Origin: Luteimonas terricola
GTDB taxonomy: Bacteria > Pseudomonadota > Gammaproteobacteria > Xanthomonadales > Xanthomonadaceae
Length of the DNA stretch: 64,000 nucleotides
Assembly (NCBI RefSeq): GCF_004352845.1
Contig: NZ_SJRX01000003.1
Span: forward strand, 186,001-250,000
Reading direction: 5' to 3'
The position numbers and the translations under genes were made by a program. Below, piece by piece: positions 33,574 to 44,385 of this stretch. Each line of letters starts with the position of its first letter. Position 1 is the stretch's first letter. Under the pieces are notes generated by a model. It ran no database searches, was not told where the DNA came from, and was given only the letters and a program-made list of their open reading frames with translations.

Positions 33574-36206
33574 CTGCCTGCTTCTCCATCGATCCGTGCC
33601 AGCAAGGCGTCGCGCAACCGTGCGCACGCCGCCTCGCCGAGCGGTTGTTTGTCATCTCCGGTCACCCGGAACACGTCTTCGGCGCGCGCGCCGAAGGTTG
33701 CGATGCGTGCGTCGTGCACGCGCAGACCCTGGCTGCGCAGCACGTGCGCGACGTCGGCCAGCAGCCCCGGCCGGTCGGTGCTCACCAGGCTCAGTATCGT
33801 CGCCGCGCCGTCGCCGGTGGCCGTGAATTCCACCTCGGGGACGATGCGGAAATGGCGCAGGTGCCGCGGCTGCGTACGCTGCGCCGGGCGGACCCGGTCG
33901 AGCGGGCCGGCCAGCACGGCGGCGAGCTTGCGCGCCACCGCGTTCGGGTCGCAGTCGGCGCGAATGTCGTCGGGCAGCACCTGGAAGCTGTCGAACACCC
34001 GGCCTCCGGGGCCGTCCAGCGCCCGCGCCTGCTGGATCGCCAGGCCCAGGCGGTCCAGGGTGACCACGATCGCCGCGAACAGGCCGTCGCGGTCGGCGCC
34101 GTGCACGAACACCTCCATCGCCGGGCTGCCGGCGGCCACCAGTCGCGCCTTGACGACCGCGCGCGCCGGCTCGGCGTCCTCGGCCTCGTGCAGGGCCGAT
34201 GCCTGCCAGGCGATCTGTTCGGCGCGCGCGCGCAGGAAGCTGTGCGCGGGAAACCGGTCGAGCAGCGACCTCGCGGTGGCGGCATCGATGCCCTGGCCTG
34301 CAAGCAGCAGCGCCGCCGCGTCGCGGGTCTCGGCGATGCGCTCCGCGGCGGCCACGGGATGCTCCAGGCCGCGGCGCAGCGCCAGCCGGGTGGCGTTGCG
34401 CAGGTCGGTCAGCAGCCGGTCCTTCCACGCGTTCCACAGCTTCGGCGATGTGCCGGCGATGTCGGCGCAGGTCAGCAGGTAGAGATAGTCCAGGCGTTCG
34501 CGATCGGCGACTTCGCCAGCGAAGCGGTGGATCACCGCCGGGTCGGCGATGTCCTGCTTCTGCGCGGTCACCGACATCAAGAGGTGGCGCAGCACCAGCC
34601 ACTCCACCAGCGCGGTGTCGGCCTCACCAAGCCGATGGGCCTCGCAGAACGCGCGGGCATCCACTGCGCCGAGTACGGAATGGTCGCCGCCGCGCCCCTT
34701 GGCGATGTCGTGGAACAGGCCGGCCAGCAGCAGCAACTCGGGCTTGCGCAGGTCCTCGTACACCCCGTGCGCCCGCGAGAAGCGCTCGTCGGACTCGCCG
34801 GTGGCGAACGAGGCCAGGTTGCGCAGTACCGCCAGCGTGTGCTGGTCGACGGTGTAGACGTGGAACAGGTCGAACTGCATCCGCCCCGAGACCTGTGCGA
34901 ACGCCGGGATCCAGCGCCCGAGCACGCCCAGCCGCGCCATGCGCTCCAGCCCGCGCACCGGCGATGGTCCGCGCAGCAGCCCGAGGAAGGCGGTCCGCTG
35001 GACGTCCGTGGCCGCGGTGTACGAAGGCAGTTCGTCCAGGGCTTCGGCCAGCGCGCGCGCGGTGTGCGTGTGCAGGCCGCGCAGCTCGCCCAGCCGTGCC
35101 CAGGCCGCGAACAGCGCGAACACCTCGCCGACGTCGCCGTGCGGCCAGCCGTGGTCGCGCGCGGCCAGGTAGCCGCGGCGCAGCTCGAAGCATTCGTCCA
35201 ACGGCTCGGGCACCGCCGCGCCATCGAAGTGCTCCTCGAAGCGCTGTTGCAGGCGATCGCCGATCCGGCGCACCACCGCGGCGCTGCGGTAGAAGCCCTG
35301 CATCATCTGCTCGACACCGAGGTTGCGTGCGTCGTCGGCAAAGCCCAGGCGCGCGGCGAGCGTCTTCTGGTGGTCGAAGCGCAGGCGTTCCTCGGCGCGC
35401 CCGGCCACCAGGTGCAGGCCGTAGCGCAACCGGCCCAGCGCGCGGCGTTCGCGGTCGAGCGCGGCGGCCTCGTCGGCACCGACATGGCCGAGCGCCACCA
35501 GCGGCTCCATTTCATGGGTGCCGAACGCGCGGCGTGCCATCCAGCCCAGGGTCTGCAGGTCGCGCAGCCCGCCCGGACCATCCTTCAGGTTCGGCTCCAG
35601 GTTGTCGGAGGTGTCACCGAAGCGGGCGTGGCGGCGCTCCTGTTCTTCGGCCTTGGCCACGAAGAAGTCCCGCGCCGGCCAGGCGCGATCGGGCGCGATC
35701 GCCCGGGCCAGCGCCGCACACGCGCGCTTGCCGGCCGCGATCGGCCGCGCGTCGAGCAACGCGGTCATGATCGTCAGGTCCCCCGCGGCGGCCTCCGTGC
35801 ACTGTTCCGCGCTGCGCACCGAGTGGCTGGCCGGCAGGCCGCAGTCCCAGAGCAGCGCGAACAGCCTCGCCAGCGCGGCCCCGGCGGCGGCGTCGGGCTC
35901 GCCATCGGCCAGCACCAGCAGGTCGATGTCGGACTGTGGGAAGAGTTCGCCGCGGCCATAGCCGCCGACCGCGAACAGCGCCAGACCCGCGGCATGGGGG
36001 ATACAGCGCGCCCACGCTTCGGCGACCACCGCATCGATCGCAGCCGCACGCTCGGCGGCCAGCCGGATGGCGTCGGCGCCGGCGTCGAAGCGTCCGGCAA
36101 GCGCAGCGTCCGTCGCCGCCAGCGCATCGCGGCTGGCCTGTGCCCAGGCCGCGTCTCCGGAATCGTCCCGGCGGCCGGGCGTGTCGGAAGGCGCGGCCGC
36201 GTCCAC
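33570..36206 (-). CDS. glnD: Bifunctional [PII] uridylyltransferase/uridylyl-removing enzyme
   Basis: GlnD senses glutamine and adds or removes UMP on PII proteins to set nitrogen metabolism. 878 aa. Order: nucleotidyltransferase domain with [19 protein letters not shown] (catalytic G-S-like start and D-x-D), helical linker ([17 protein letters not shown]), HD hydrolase domain with [14 protein letters not shown], and two C-terminal ACT domains ([40 protein letters not shown]) for glutamine. All key residues appear present. Two bp from map and overlapping dapD. Confidence 0.96.
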   Translation of the reverse strand: MDAAAPSDTPGRRDDSGDAAWAQASRDALAATDAALAGRFDAGADAIRLAAERAAAIDAVVAEAWARCIPHAAGLALFAVGGYGRGELFPQSDIDLLVLADGEPDAAAGAALARLFALLWDCGLPASHSVRSAEQCTEAAAGDLTIMTALLDARPIAAGKRACAALARAIAPDRAWPARDFFVAKAEEQERRHARFGDTSDNLEPNLKDGPGGLRDLQTLGWMARRAFGTHEMEPLVALGHVGADEAAALDRERRALGRLRYGLHLVAGRAEERLRFDHQKTLAARLGFADDARNLGVEQMMQGFYRSAAVVRRIGDRLQQRFEEHFDGAAVPEPLDECFELRRGYLAARDHGWPHGDVGEVFALFAAWARLGELRGLHTHTARALAEALDELPSYTAATDVQRTAFLGLLRGPSPVRGLERMARLGVLGRWIPAFAQVSGRMQFDLFHVYTVDQHTLAVLRNLASFATGESDERFSRAHGVYEDLRKPELLLLAGLFHDIAKGRGGDHSVLGAVDARAFCEAHRLGEADTALVEWLVLRHLLMSVTAQKQDIADPAVIHRFAGEVADRERLDYLYLLTCADIAGTSPKLWNAWKDRLLTDLRNATRLALRRGLEHPVAAAERIAETRDAAALLLAGQGIDAATARSLLDRFPAHSFLRARAEQIAWQASALHEAEDAEPARAVVKARLVAAGSPAMEVFVHGADRDGLFAAIVVTLDRLGLAIQQARALDGPGGRVFDSFQVLPDDIRADCDPNAVARKLAAVLAGPLDRVRPAQRTQPRHLRHFRIVPEVEFTATGDGAATILSLVSTDRPGLLADVAHVLRSQGLRVHDARIATFGARAEDVFRVTGDDKQPLGEAACARLRDALLARIDGEAGR

Positions 36207-36207
36207 G

Positions 36208-36984
36208 TCAGAAATCGTTGTCGTCGCCGGGCAGGCGCGTGAGGATGTCGACGCCGTCCGCAGTCACCGCGACCGTGTGCTCCCACTGCGCCGACAGCTT
36301 GCGGTCCTTGGTGACCACGGTCCAGCCATCGGGCAGCAGCCGGGTGTGGCGCGCGCCTTCGTTGATCATCGGCTCGATGGTGAAGGTCATGCCTTCCTCC
36401 AGCACCAGGCCTTCGCCGGCACGCCCGTAGTGCAGCACCTGCGGCTCTTCGTGGTACACGCGGCCGATGCCGTGGCCGCAGTACTCGCGCACCACGCTGA
36501 AGCGCTCGCCCTCGGCATAGCTCTGGATGGCGTGGCCGACGTCGCCCAGGGTCGCGCCCGGCTTCACCGCGCGGATGCCGCGGAACATCGCCTCACGCGT
36601 GACGTCCATCAGACGCTGCGCCATCACCGACGGGGTGCCGGCGCAGTACATGCGGCTGGTGTCGCCATGCCAGCCGTCCTTGATGACGGTGACGTCGATA
36701 TTGATGATGTCGCCATCCTTGAGGACCTTGGCCTCGTTCGGGATGCCGTGGCAGATGACGTTGTTGACCGAGATACAGGTGGCCTTGGGATAGCCCCTGT
36801 AGCCGACGTTGGCCGGCGTGGCCTGCTGCACGTTGACGATGTGCTCGTGGCAGATGCGGTCGAGCTCCTCGGTGCTCACGCCCGGCTTCACGTGCGGGGC
36901 GATCATCTGCAGCACCTCGGCGGCCAGGTGGCCGGCGATGCGCATCTTCTCGATCTGGTCTGGGGTTTTCGGTGTGATGGTCAT
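36208..36984 (-). CDS. map: Methionine aminopeptidase type I
   Basis: Removes the initiator Met from nascent proteins. 258 aa, type I without extension. Metal ligands: Asp in [19 protein letters not shown] (two), His in [13 protein letters not shown], Glu in FTIEPMI and Glu in [10 protein letters not shown]. It is divergent from rpsB, the classic arrangement. First gene of the map-glnD-dapD-arsC-like-dapE run. A GATAAT -10 box 7 bp before the ATG suggests a leaderless message. Confidence 0.97.
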   Translation of the reverse strand: MTITPKTPDQIEKMRIAGHLAAEVLQMIAPHVKPGVSTEELDRICHEHIVNVQQATPANVGYRGYPKATCISVNNVICHGIPNEAKVLKDGDIINIDVTVIKDGWHGDTSRMYCAGTPSVMAQRLMDVTREAMFRGIRAVKPGATLGDVGHAIQSYAEGERFSVVREYCGHGIGRVYHEEPQVLHYGRAGEGLVLEEGMTFTIEPMINEGARHTRLLPDGWTVVTKDRKLSAQWEHTVAVTADGVDILTRLPGDDNDF

Positions 36985-36990
36985 TCAGAC

Positions 36991-36996
36991 ATTATC
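36991..36996 (-). promoter_or_regulatory. Candidate -10 element (GATAAT) of map
   Basis: Minus-strand GATAAT ends 7 bases before the map ATG (36984). Transcription would start at or next to the A of ATG. No Shine-Dalgarno sequence fits in the interval, which supports leaderless initiation. Confidence 0.5.
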
Positions 36997-37025
36997 GCCG
37001 ATCCTGGTCGCCCCGAGTCTCCTCC

Positions 37026-37301
37026 TTGCCCCAGGAGGGCCGGCGGGCTAGAATTCACCGGTTCCGCCGCCGGATCCCGGCCGGAGCCGCCCACGACGGG
37101 CGTCACCGTCGAATACACACCTGCCGCAACAGCCCGTCCCGGGGTGTCCAGCAAGGCAGGGGCCGAAAGGCCCCGCCGCGCCGGATTCGGAGATGGAAGC
37201 GACAGGGAGGCCCAACCCCGGAATCCATCGTCGGCCCCTGTGCCGGCAAGCCGCCCCTACCCTTTGCCCGGCGGCCGGGTTCCACACCAGGAGTCACATC
37301 A
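37026..37301 (+). promoter_or_regulatory. rpsB promoter and ~240-nt structured leader
   Basis: TTGCCC (37026-37031), 17 bp, TAGAAT (37049-37054), so transcription begins near 37061. The leader to the rpsB ATG is about 240 nt with several GC hairpins, one a GGGGCC-GAAA-GGCCCC tetraloop stem at 37159-37174, and an AGGAG site before the ATG. In enteric bacteria the rpsB leader binds S2 for feedback control of rpsB-tsf; a similar role is likely but not shown. With map on the other side this 317-bp gap holds no further gene. Confidence 0.6.
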
Positions 37302-38189
37302 ATGTCCCAGGTCACCATGCGCCAGATGCTGGAAGCCGGCGTCCATTTCGGCCACCAGACCCGCTACTGGAACCCCAAGATGGCGCCGTACATCTTCGGC
37401 GCCCGCGGCAAGATCCACATCATCAACCTCGAGAAGACCGTCCCGCTGTTCTCGGACGCGATGAACTTCATCTCCGGCATCGCCCAGAAGCGCGGCATGA
37501 TCCTGTTCGTCGGCACCAAGCGCAGCGCGCGCGAGCCGATCAAGGAAGAGGCCGAGCGCTGCGGCATGCCGTACATGACCCAGCGCTGGCTGGGCGGCAC
37601 GCTGACCAACTTCCGCACGGTGAAGGGCTCGGTGTCTCGCCTGAAGACGCTCGAAGCCGGCGAAACCGACGGCAGCTTCGAGAAGCTTGTCAAGCACGAA
37701 GTGCTGGGGCTGCGCCGCGAGCGCGACAAGCTGCTGGCCTCGCTGGGCGGCATCAAGGAAATGAACCGCCTGCCCGACGCGCTGTTCGTGATCGACATCG
37801 GCCATGAGGACATCGCCATCAAGGAAGCCAAGAAGCTCGGCATCCCGGTGATCGCCGTGGTCGACACCAACTACGACCCCAACCTGGTCGACTACGCCAT
37901 CCCCGGCAACGACGACGCCATCCGCGCCGTGCAGCTGTACGCCCGTGCCGCCGCCGACGCCGTGCTCGAGGGCAAGGCCGCCGCGCCGAGCGCCGCGACC
38001 GTGCGCGAAGAGGAGTTCAGCGAGAGCGCCGAGGGCGACAAGCCGCGCCGTGCGCCGGCCCGCAAGAAGGCCGACGCCAAGCCCGCGGAAGCCAAGCCCG
38101 AGGCCGCCGGGGACAAGAAGCCCGCCGACGCCAAGCCCGTCGAAGCGAAGGCCGAGGCCGTCGACGCCAAGCCCGAAGCCGCCGAGTAA
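37302..38189 (+). CDS. rpsB: 30S ribosomal protein S2
   Basis: S2 binds the 30S head-body junction. 295 aa against about 240 in E. coli. The core is standard ([57 protein letters not shown]). The last ~65 residues are a low-complexity tail of Ala, Lys, Pro and Glu with repeated DAKP/EAKP units, which is likely disordered. The tail is typical of Xanthomonadales S2 but long. First gene of rpsB-tsf, with a long leader. Confidence 0.97.
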   Translation: MSQVTMRQMLEAGVHFGHQTRYWNPKMAPYIFGARGKIHIINLEKTVPLFSDAMNFISGIAQKRGMILFVGTKRSAREPIKEEAERCGMPYMTQRWLGGTLTNFRTVKGSVSRLKTLEAGETDGSFEKLVKHEVLGLRRERDKLLASLGGIKEMNRLPDALFVIDIGHEDIAIKEAKKLGIPVIAVVDTNYDPNLVDYAIPGNDDAIRAVQLYARAAADAVLEGKAAAPSAATVREEEFSESAEGDKPRRAPARKKADAKPAEAKPEAAGDKKPADAKPVEAKAEAVDAKPEAAE

Positions 38190-38232
38190 TCCCCGGCCAC
38201 ACGCATCCCCCACATTTTTTCTAGAGGTAGCA

Positions 38233-39102
<870 letters not shown>

Positions 39103-39150
39103 TCCAAAGCCCGAAGGGCGGATGGGGGCAACCCCGCGACACAGTCACGA

Positions 39151-39184
39151 AAGGGCCGCGGAGCAATCCGCGGCCCTTCTCTTT
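39151..39184 (+). terminator. Terminator after tsf
   Basis: An 11-bp perfect stem, AAGGGCCGCGG / CCGCGGCCCTT (39151-39161 with 39168-39178), a 6-nt loop and a CTCTTTCC tail. Ends the rpsB-tsf transcript just before the pyrH promoter. Confidence 0.85.
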
Positions 39185-39188
39185 CCGC

Positions 39189-39194
39189 TAGAAT
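39189..39194 (+). promoter_or_regulatory. Candidate -10 element (TAGAAT) of pyrH
   Basis: TAGAAT 28 bp before the pyrH ATG and immediately after the tsf terminator. A GGAG site lies between it and the start codon. No recognisable -35. Confidence 0.5.
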
Positions 39195-39222
39195 TCCACG
39201 CGTTTCCACCGGAGTACCCGCC

Positions 39223-39945
39223 ATGTCGCAACTCGCCTATCGCCGCATCCTGCTCAAGCTGTCCGGCGAAGCACTGATGGGCGACGAGGACTACGGCATC
39301 GATCCCAAAGTGATCCACCGCCTCGCCGAGGAAATCATCGAGGCACAGGCCGCGGGCGCCGAGATCGCGCTGGTGATCGGCGGCGGCAACATCTTCCGCG
39401 GTGCCGGGCTGGCCGCGGGCGGCATGGACCGGGTCACCGGCGACCAGATGGGCATGCTGGCCACGGTGATCAATGCGCTCGCGATGCAGGACGCGCTGGA
39501 AAAGCTTGGCGCCAAGGTCCGCGTGATGAGCGCGATCAAGATCAACGACGTCTGCGAGGACTACATCCGCCGGCGCGCGATCCGGCACCTCGAGAAGGGC
39601 CGCATCACCATCTTCGCCGCCGGCACCGGCAACCCCTTCTTCACCACCGACTCCGGCGCTGCGCTGCGCTCGATCGAGATCGGCGCCGATTTGCTGCTCA
39701 AGGCCACCAAGGTCGACGGCGTCTACGACTCGGATCCGAAGAAGAACCCCGACGCCACCCGCTTCGATCGACTGACCTACGACGAAGTCATCGGCCGCAA
39801 CCTGCAGGTGATGGACACCGCGGCCTTCGCCCTGTGCCGCGACAGCGACATGCCGCTGCGCATCTTCGACATGGACCAGCCCGGCCAGCTGCTGCGCATC
39901 CTCGAAGGCGAGCCGATCGGCACCCTGGTCCAGGGCCGCGGCTGA
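39223..39945 (+). CDS. pyrH: UMP kinase
   Basis: Hexameric kinase that converts UMP to UDP with ATP, regulated by GTP and UTP. 240 aa. Amino-acid-kinase fold with [13 protein letters not shown] (phosphate-binding Lys and Gly), [40 protein letters not shown] (UMP site) and [12 protein letters not shown]. Standard length. Normally followed directly by frr; here a metal-transporter gene lies between them. Confidence 0.97.
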   Translation: MSQLAYRRILLKLSGEALMGDEDYGIDPKVIHRLAEEIIEAQAAGAEIALVIGGGNIFRGAGLAAGGMDRVTGDQMGMLATVINALAMQDALEKLGAKVRVMSAIKINDVCEDYIRRRAIRHLEKGRITIFAAGTGNPFFTTDSGAALRSIEIGADLLLKATKVDGVYDSDPKKNPDATRFDRLTYDEVIGRNLQVMDTAAFALCRDSDMPLRIFDMDQPGQLLRILEGEPIGTLVQGRG

Positions 39946-39965
39946 ACCTGTAACGCGGCTCTTGC

Positions 39966-39987
39966 GGGAGCCCCTATAGCGGTTCCC
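39966..39987. repeat. REP-like hairpin between pyrH and the CDF gene
   Basis: GGGAGCCCCTATAGCGGTTCCC forms an imperfect inverted repeat around TATA and continues as CACAGG. It resembles the GGAGCGGCTATAGC / GCCATAGCCGCTCCC elements at 63228-63294, so both belong to one family of short interspersed palindromes. Confidence 0.55.
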
Positions 39988-40054
39988 ACAGGGCCTTCGT
40001 GGCCGGGCGGGTGCTGGAATAGTGTCCGGTCGATGGCCGTGGCAGCCTCTGCAT

Positions 40055-40972
40055 ATGCACGGGCACCACGGCGACCACGGACACAGGCACCATCACGCGC
40101 CAGCGCCGGGTTCGGCCACGCGCACCTTCGCCATCATCACCCTGGTCAACCTCGCCTACACGGTGCTCGAGGCGGCCTACGGTTTCATGGTCAACTCGCT
40201 GGCCCTGCTGTCCGACGCCCTGCACAACCTCGGCGACGTGCTGGGCCTGGCCATGGCCTGGGGCGCCGCCGTGATCGCGCAGTGGCCGGCCACCGAGCGC
40301 CACACCTACGGTTGGCGCCGCGCCACCCTGCTCTCGCCGCTGGCCAATGCGGTGCTGCTGGTCGGGCTTTCGGGCGCCCTGGCGTGGGAGGCCCTGCGCC
40401 GGATGGGAGCGCCCCCCGAGGTCCCCGGCATGACCATCATCGTGGTCGCCTCGATCGGCATCGCCGTCAACCTTGGCACGGCGTTGATGGTGCGCGGCGG
40501 CCATGGCCACGACCTCAACCGCCGCGGCGCCTACCTGCACCTGATGGCCGATGCCGCGATTTCCCTGGCCACCGTGGTCGCAGGCGCCGGCATGCTGGCC
40601 TGGGGCTGGGCCTGGCTGGATCCGGCGACCGCCCTGCTGGTCGGCGTGGTGGTGGCGGTGGGCGCCATCGGCCTGCTGCGCGACAGCTTCAATGCCGCGA
40701 TGGATGCCGTGCCACCAGGCATCGATACGGCCGAGGTGCGCGACTTCATCGCCGGGCAGCCGGGCGTGGCCTCGGTGCACCACCTGCATATCTGGTCGCT
40801 GGGCGCCGGGGGCGTGGCGATGACGGCCCACCTGGTGCGGCCGCAGGGCGACGACGACGATGACTTCATGCATGCCATCGGCGAAGCCCTGCAGGCGCGC
40901 TTCGGCATCAACCACGCCACCCTGCAGGTGGAGCGCGGCGGCGGCGCCTGCCATTGCCACGCGCACGGCTAG
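40055..40972 (+). CDS. Cation diffusion facilitator (zinc-type exporter)
   Basis: Inner-membrane proton antiporter that exports Zn2+ or related divalent metals. 305 aa. His-rich cytosolic N terminus ([14 protein letters not shown]), six transmembrane segments, metal-site residues in TM2 ([14 protein letters not shown]) and TM5 ([12 protein letters not shown]-x-x-x-D), and a C-terminal cytosolic domain with [10 protein letters not shown]. It also ends with His and Cys (CHCHAHG). ATG 40055 is preferred; a GTG at 40022 would add 11 residues before the His-rich part. Its position between pyrH and frr is unusual. Confidence 0.93.
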   Translation: MHGHHGDHGHRHHHAPAPGSATRTFAIITLVNLAYTVLEAAYGFMVNSLALLSDALHNLGDVLGLAMAWGAAVIAQWPATERHTYGWRRATLLSPLANAVLLVGLSGALAWEALRRMGAPPEVPGMTIIVVASIGIAVNLGTALMVRGGHGHDLNRRGAYLHLMADAAISLATVVAGAGMLAWGWAWLDPATALLVGVVVAVGAIGLLRDSFNAAMDAVPPGIDTAEVRDFIAGQPGVASVHHLHIWSLGAGGVAMTAHLVRPQGDDDDDFMHAIGEALQARFGINHATLQVERGGGACHCHAHG

Positions 40973-41004
40973 CCTCCGGCGCCTCGCCGATGGCCCGCTT
41001 CGCC

Positions 41005-41010
41005 TATAAT
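41005..41010 (+). promoter_or_regulatory. Candidate -10 element (TATAAT) of frr
   Basis: Perfect TATAAT 30 bp before the frr ATG, with an AGGAAC site in between. It would give frr and the following genes a promoter independent of pyrH and the inserted CDF gene. Confidence 0.6.
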
Positions 41011-41040
41011 CCCGCGATTGCGAACAGGAACCGGCAGCCG

Positions 41041-41598
41041 ATGCTCAACGAGATCAAGAAGGACACGCAGGCGCGCATGACCAAGAGCGTGGAGTCGCTG
41101 CGCCACGACCTGACCAAGGTCCGCACCGGCCGCGCGTCCACCGCGCTGGTGGACCACCTGAAGGTGAACTACTACGGCTCCGACATGCCCCTCACCCAGG
41201 TGGCCTCGGTGGCGGTCAGCGATGCGCGCACGCTCACGATCACGCCCTGGGAAAAGCCGATGGTGCAGGCCGTGGAGAAGGCGATCCTGGCCTCCGACCT
41301 GGGCCTGACCCCCAACACCGCCGGCACCACCATCCGCATCAACCTGCCGGCCCTCACCGAGGAGCGCCGCCGCGAGCTGAGCAAGGTGGTCCATTCCGAA
41401 GGCGAGTCGGCCAAGGTCGCGATCCGCAACATCCGTCGCGACGCCAACCAGCAGGCCAAGGATCTGCTGAAGGACAAGGCGATCAGCGAGGACGACGAGC
41501 GCCGCTTCGAAGGCGAGGTGCAGAAGCTCACCGACGACGCCATCAAGGGCGTCGACGAGGTGGTGAAGGCCAAGGAGCAGGAGCTGATGGCGGTCTGA
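41041..41598 (+). CDS. frr: Ribosome recycling factor
   Basis: Splits the post-termination ribosome together with EF-G. 185 aa, the standard length: [20 protein letters not shown], the conserved [20 protein letters not shown] and [19 protein letters not shown]. The open frame begins earlier (40954) inside the CDF gene; ATG 41041 is the conserved start. First gene of the frr-uppS-cdsA-dxr run. Confidence 0.97.
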   Translation: MLNEIKKDTQARMTKSVESLRHDLTKVRTGRASTALVDHLKVNYYGSDMPLTQVASVAVSDARTLTITPWEKPMVQAVEKAILASDLGLTPNTAGTTIRINLPALTEERRRELSKVVHSEGESAKVAIRNIRRDANQQAKDLLKDKAISEDDERRFEGEVQKLTDDAIKGVDEVVKAKEQELMAV

Positions 41599-41608
41599 TG
41601 GCGTCGGC

Positions 41609-42385
41609 ATGAGCGTCCCGTCCGCCACCACGTCCGCCACCCCGGGCATCCCCCGCCACATCGCCATCATCATGGATGGCAATGGCCGCTGGGCCGCGCG
41701 CCGTCGCCGGCCGCGCGTGATCGGCCACCGCGCCGGCGCGCGCGCGGTGAACCTGTGCATCGATTTCTGCCTTGAACGCGGCGTCGAGGCGCTGACCCTG
41801 TTCGCGTTCTCCAGCGAGAACTGGGGGCGCCCCGCCGACGAGGTGGGCGCGCTGATGAAGCTGTTCCTGAACGCGCTCGACCGCGAGGTCGACGAACTGC
41901 ACCGCCGCGGCGCGCGCGTGCGCTTCATCGGGGACCGCAGCCGCTTCGACGCCGCGATCACCGCGCGCATGGACGCCGCCGAAAGCCTCACCGCGGGCAA
42001 TGCCCGCCTGGCACTGTCCATCGCCGCCAGCTACGGCGGCCGCCAGGACATCGCCGCCGCGGCGCGCGCATTGGCCGTGGAAGTCGCCGAGGGCCGCCTG
42101 AGTCCCGCCGACATCGACGAAGCCGCGATCGCACGGCACGTCACGCTGGCAGACCTGCCGCCGCCGGACCTGTTCATTCGCACCGGGGGTGACCTCCGGA
42201 TCAGCAACTTCCTGCTCTGGCAGCTCGCCTACACCGAACTCTGGTTCACCGACCGCCTCTGGCCGGACCTCGACGCCGCCACGCTGCAGCAGGCGCTGGA
42301 CGACTTCGCCGCCCGCGAGCGTCGCTTCGGCCTCACCGGCGAACAGGTGGCCCCGACGCCGGCCACGGATACCATGGCCCCATGA
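41609..42385 (+). CDS. uppS: Undecaprenyl diphosphate synthase
   Basis: cis-Prenyltransferase that makes C55-PP, the lipid carrier for peptidoglycan and O-antigen. 258 aa. Catalytic Asp in [15 protein letters not shown], the SSENWGRP motif and the C-terminal [20 protein letters not shown] with substrate-binding Arg and Ser residues. A short Ser/Thr-rich N terminus precedes the domain. The stop overlaps the cdsA start by 4 bp. Confidence 0.96.
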   Translation: MSVPSATTSATPGIPRHIAIIMDGNGRWAARRRRPRVIGHRAGARAVNLCIDFCLERGVEALTLFAFSSENWGRPADEVGALMKLFLNALDREVDELHRRGARVRFIGDRSRFDAAITARMDAAESLTAGNARLALSIAASYGGRQDIAAAARALAVEVAEGRLSPADIDEAAIARHVTLADLPPPDLFIRTGGDLRISNFLLWQLAYTELWFTDRLWPDLDAATLQQALDDFAARERRFGLTGEQVAPTPATDTMAP

Positions 42386-43206
42386 CCCGCATCCGCATCC
42401 TTGCCGCCCTCGCGATGGCCCCCACGGCCATTGCCGCCGTCCTGCTGCTGCCCACGCCCTGGCTGATGCTGCTGGTGGCGATCCTGTTCCTCGGCGCGCT
42501 GTGGGAATGGTTCGCGCTGGCGGAGATCGAGGACTCGCTGGCGCGCAGCGCGCTGCTGGTGCTGAACCTGATGCTGATGGTGGCCCTGGTCTGGGGCACC
42601 GGCGGCACGGCGGCGACGCTGGTGCTGTTCAAGCTCGCAGTGGTGCTGGGCGTGGTCTGGTGGCTGCTGGCCATGCTGTGGCTGGTCCACTACGACTTCG
42701 CCTCCGACCACGACACCAACGCGCGCGTGTTCAAGCTGGCGGCGGGCACCTTCGCCGTGGTCCCGGCCTGGTGCGCACTGGCGCTGCTGCACAACGATGG
42801 CCCCGGCTGGCTGCTGCTGGCGCTGATGATCGTCTGGGCCACGGACACCGGTGCCTACTTCGCCGGTCGCGCCTTCGGCAAGCGCAAGCTGGCGCCGCGG
42901 ATCAGTCCCAACAAGACCGTGGCGGGCGTCGTGGGCGGGGCAGTTCTCGGCGTGCTGGTGGCCATCGTGGGCGCCTGGATCCTGGGCGCCACCGCGCCGC
43001 AGCTGCCGCTTGTCGCCCTGGTCGCGCTGCTCGCGGTGCTGTTCTCCGTGGTCGGCGACCTGTTCGAAAGCCTGCTCAAGCGCCATGTCGGCGTGAAGGA
43101 TTCCGGCAATCTCATCCCGGGCCACGGCGGCATCATGGATCGCGCCGACAGCGTGCTCGCCGCCCTGCCCGTGTTCGCGCTGGGCAAGATCTGGCTGGGC
43201 TTCTGA
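42382..43206 (+). CDS. cdsA: Phosphatidate cytidylyltransferase
   Basis: Integral membrane enzyme that makes CDP-diacylglycerol from phosphatidate and CTP. 274 aa, about eight hydrophobic segments, ending with the family signature [20 protein letters not shown] then DRADS, whose Asp residues bind Mg. Overlaps uppS (ATGA) and dxr (TGATG) on either side. Confidence 0.95.
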   Translation: MTRIRILAALAMAPTAIAAVLLLPTPWLMLLVAILFLGALWEWFALAEIEDSLARSALLVLNLMLMVALVWGTGGTAATLVLFKLAVVLGVVWWLLAMLWLVHYDFASDHDTNARVFKLAAGTFAVVPAWCALALLHNDGPGWLLLALMIVWATDTGAYFAGRAFGKRKLAPRISPNKTVAGVVGGAVLGVLVAIVGAWILGATAPQLPLVALVALLAVLFSVVGDLFESLLKRHVGVKDSGNLIPGHGGIMDRADSVLAALPVFALGKIWLGF

Positions 43207-44375
43207 TGCGCCGCGTCGCCGTCCTCGGCGCCACCGGCTCGATCGGCATCTCGGCGCTCGACGTCATCGCCCGCCACCCGGGCGAGATGCGCGCCGCGGT
43301 GCTTGCCGCCGGCAGCAATGTCGAGGCCCTGCTCGAGGCCTGCCGCCGCCACCGCCCCGACGACGCCGCGATCGCCGACGAGGCCGCCCTGCCCCGGCTC
43401 CGCGACGGCCTGCGCGAAGCCGGCCTGGCAACGCGCGCGCACGCCGGAATGGACGCCATCACCGCGCTTGCCGGCGACGCCGGCACCGACACCGTGGTCG
43501 CGGCCATCGTCGGCGCCGCGGGCCTGGACTCGACGCTTGCCGCCGCGCGCGCCGGCAAACGCCTGCTGCTGGCCAACAAGGAATCGCTGGTGCTTGCCGG
43601 CGAACTGGTGATGGCGGCCGCGCGCGACCACGGCGCCCGGATCATCCCGATCGACAGCGAGCACAACGCGATCTTCCAGTGCCTGCCGGCCGACGGCGGC
43701 TGCGGCGACGTGCGACGGCTGGTGCTGACCGCCTCCGGCGGCCCTTTCCGCGGCCGCGCCCGCGACTCGCTGGCCGCGGTGACGCCCGCCCAGGCGATCG
43801 CGCACCCCAAATGGTCGATGGGCCCGAAGATCTCCGTCGATTCCGCCACCCTGATGAACAAGGGCCTGGAAGTGATCGAGGCGCACCACCTGTTCGGCCT
43901 GCCCTCGAGCCGCATCGATGTGCTGGTGCATCCGCAGAGCCTGGTGCATTCGCTGGTCGAATTCATCGACGGCTCCACCCTGGCGCAGCTGGGCCTGCCG
44001 GACATGCGCACGGCGCTGGCCGTCGGGCTGGGCTGGCCGCGGCGCATCGAATCCGGCGTCGGCGGGCTGGACCTGCTTGCCCAGGGGCGGCTGGATTTCG
44101 AACCGCCTGACACCGATGCCTTCCCCTGCCTGGCGCTGGCCTTCGGCGCACTGGACGCCGGCGGCACCGCGCCGGCGGTGCTCAACGCCGCCAACGAGGA
44201 AGCGGTTTCAGCCTTCCTTCAGGGCCGGATCGGCTTCCTGTCCATTCCCGCGCTGGTCGAAGAGGCGCTGGCAGCCCTGCCGGCGCAACCCGCCGCGTCC
44301 CTCGATACGCTGCGGGAAGCAGACGCGCTCGCCCGCGACGCCACCCGCCGCGCCCTCGCCCGCCACGCCCACTGA
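43206..44375 (+). CDS. dxr: 1-deoxy-D-xylulose 5-phosphate reductoisomerase
   Basis: NADPH enzyme that makes MEP, the committed step of the non-mevalonate isoprenoid route; the pathway later feeds uppS and ispA in this window. 389 aa. NADPH site [43 protein letters not shown] with metal and substrate residues, and the flexible loop [20 protein letters not shown]. Start overlaps the cdsA stop. Confidence 0.97.
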   Translation: MRRVAVLGATGSIGISALDVIARHPGEMRAAVLAAGSNVEALLEACRRHRPDDAAIADEAALPRLRDGLREAGLATRAHAGMDAITALAGDAGTDTVVAAIVGAAGLDSTLAAARAGKRLLLANKESLVLAGELVMAAARDHGARIIPIDSEHNAIFQCLPADGGCGDVRRLVLTASGGPFRGRARDSLAAVTPAQAIAHPKWSMGPKISVDSATLMNKGLEVIEAHHLFGLPSSRIDVLVHPQSLVHSLVEFIDGSTLAQLGLPDMRTALAVGLGWPRRIESGVGGLDLLAQGRLDFEPPDTDAFPCLALAFGALDAGGTAPAVLNAANEEAVSAFLQGRIGFLSIPALVEEALAALPAQPAASLDTLREADALARDATRRALARHAH

Positions 44376-44385
44376 GGAGCATGCA

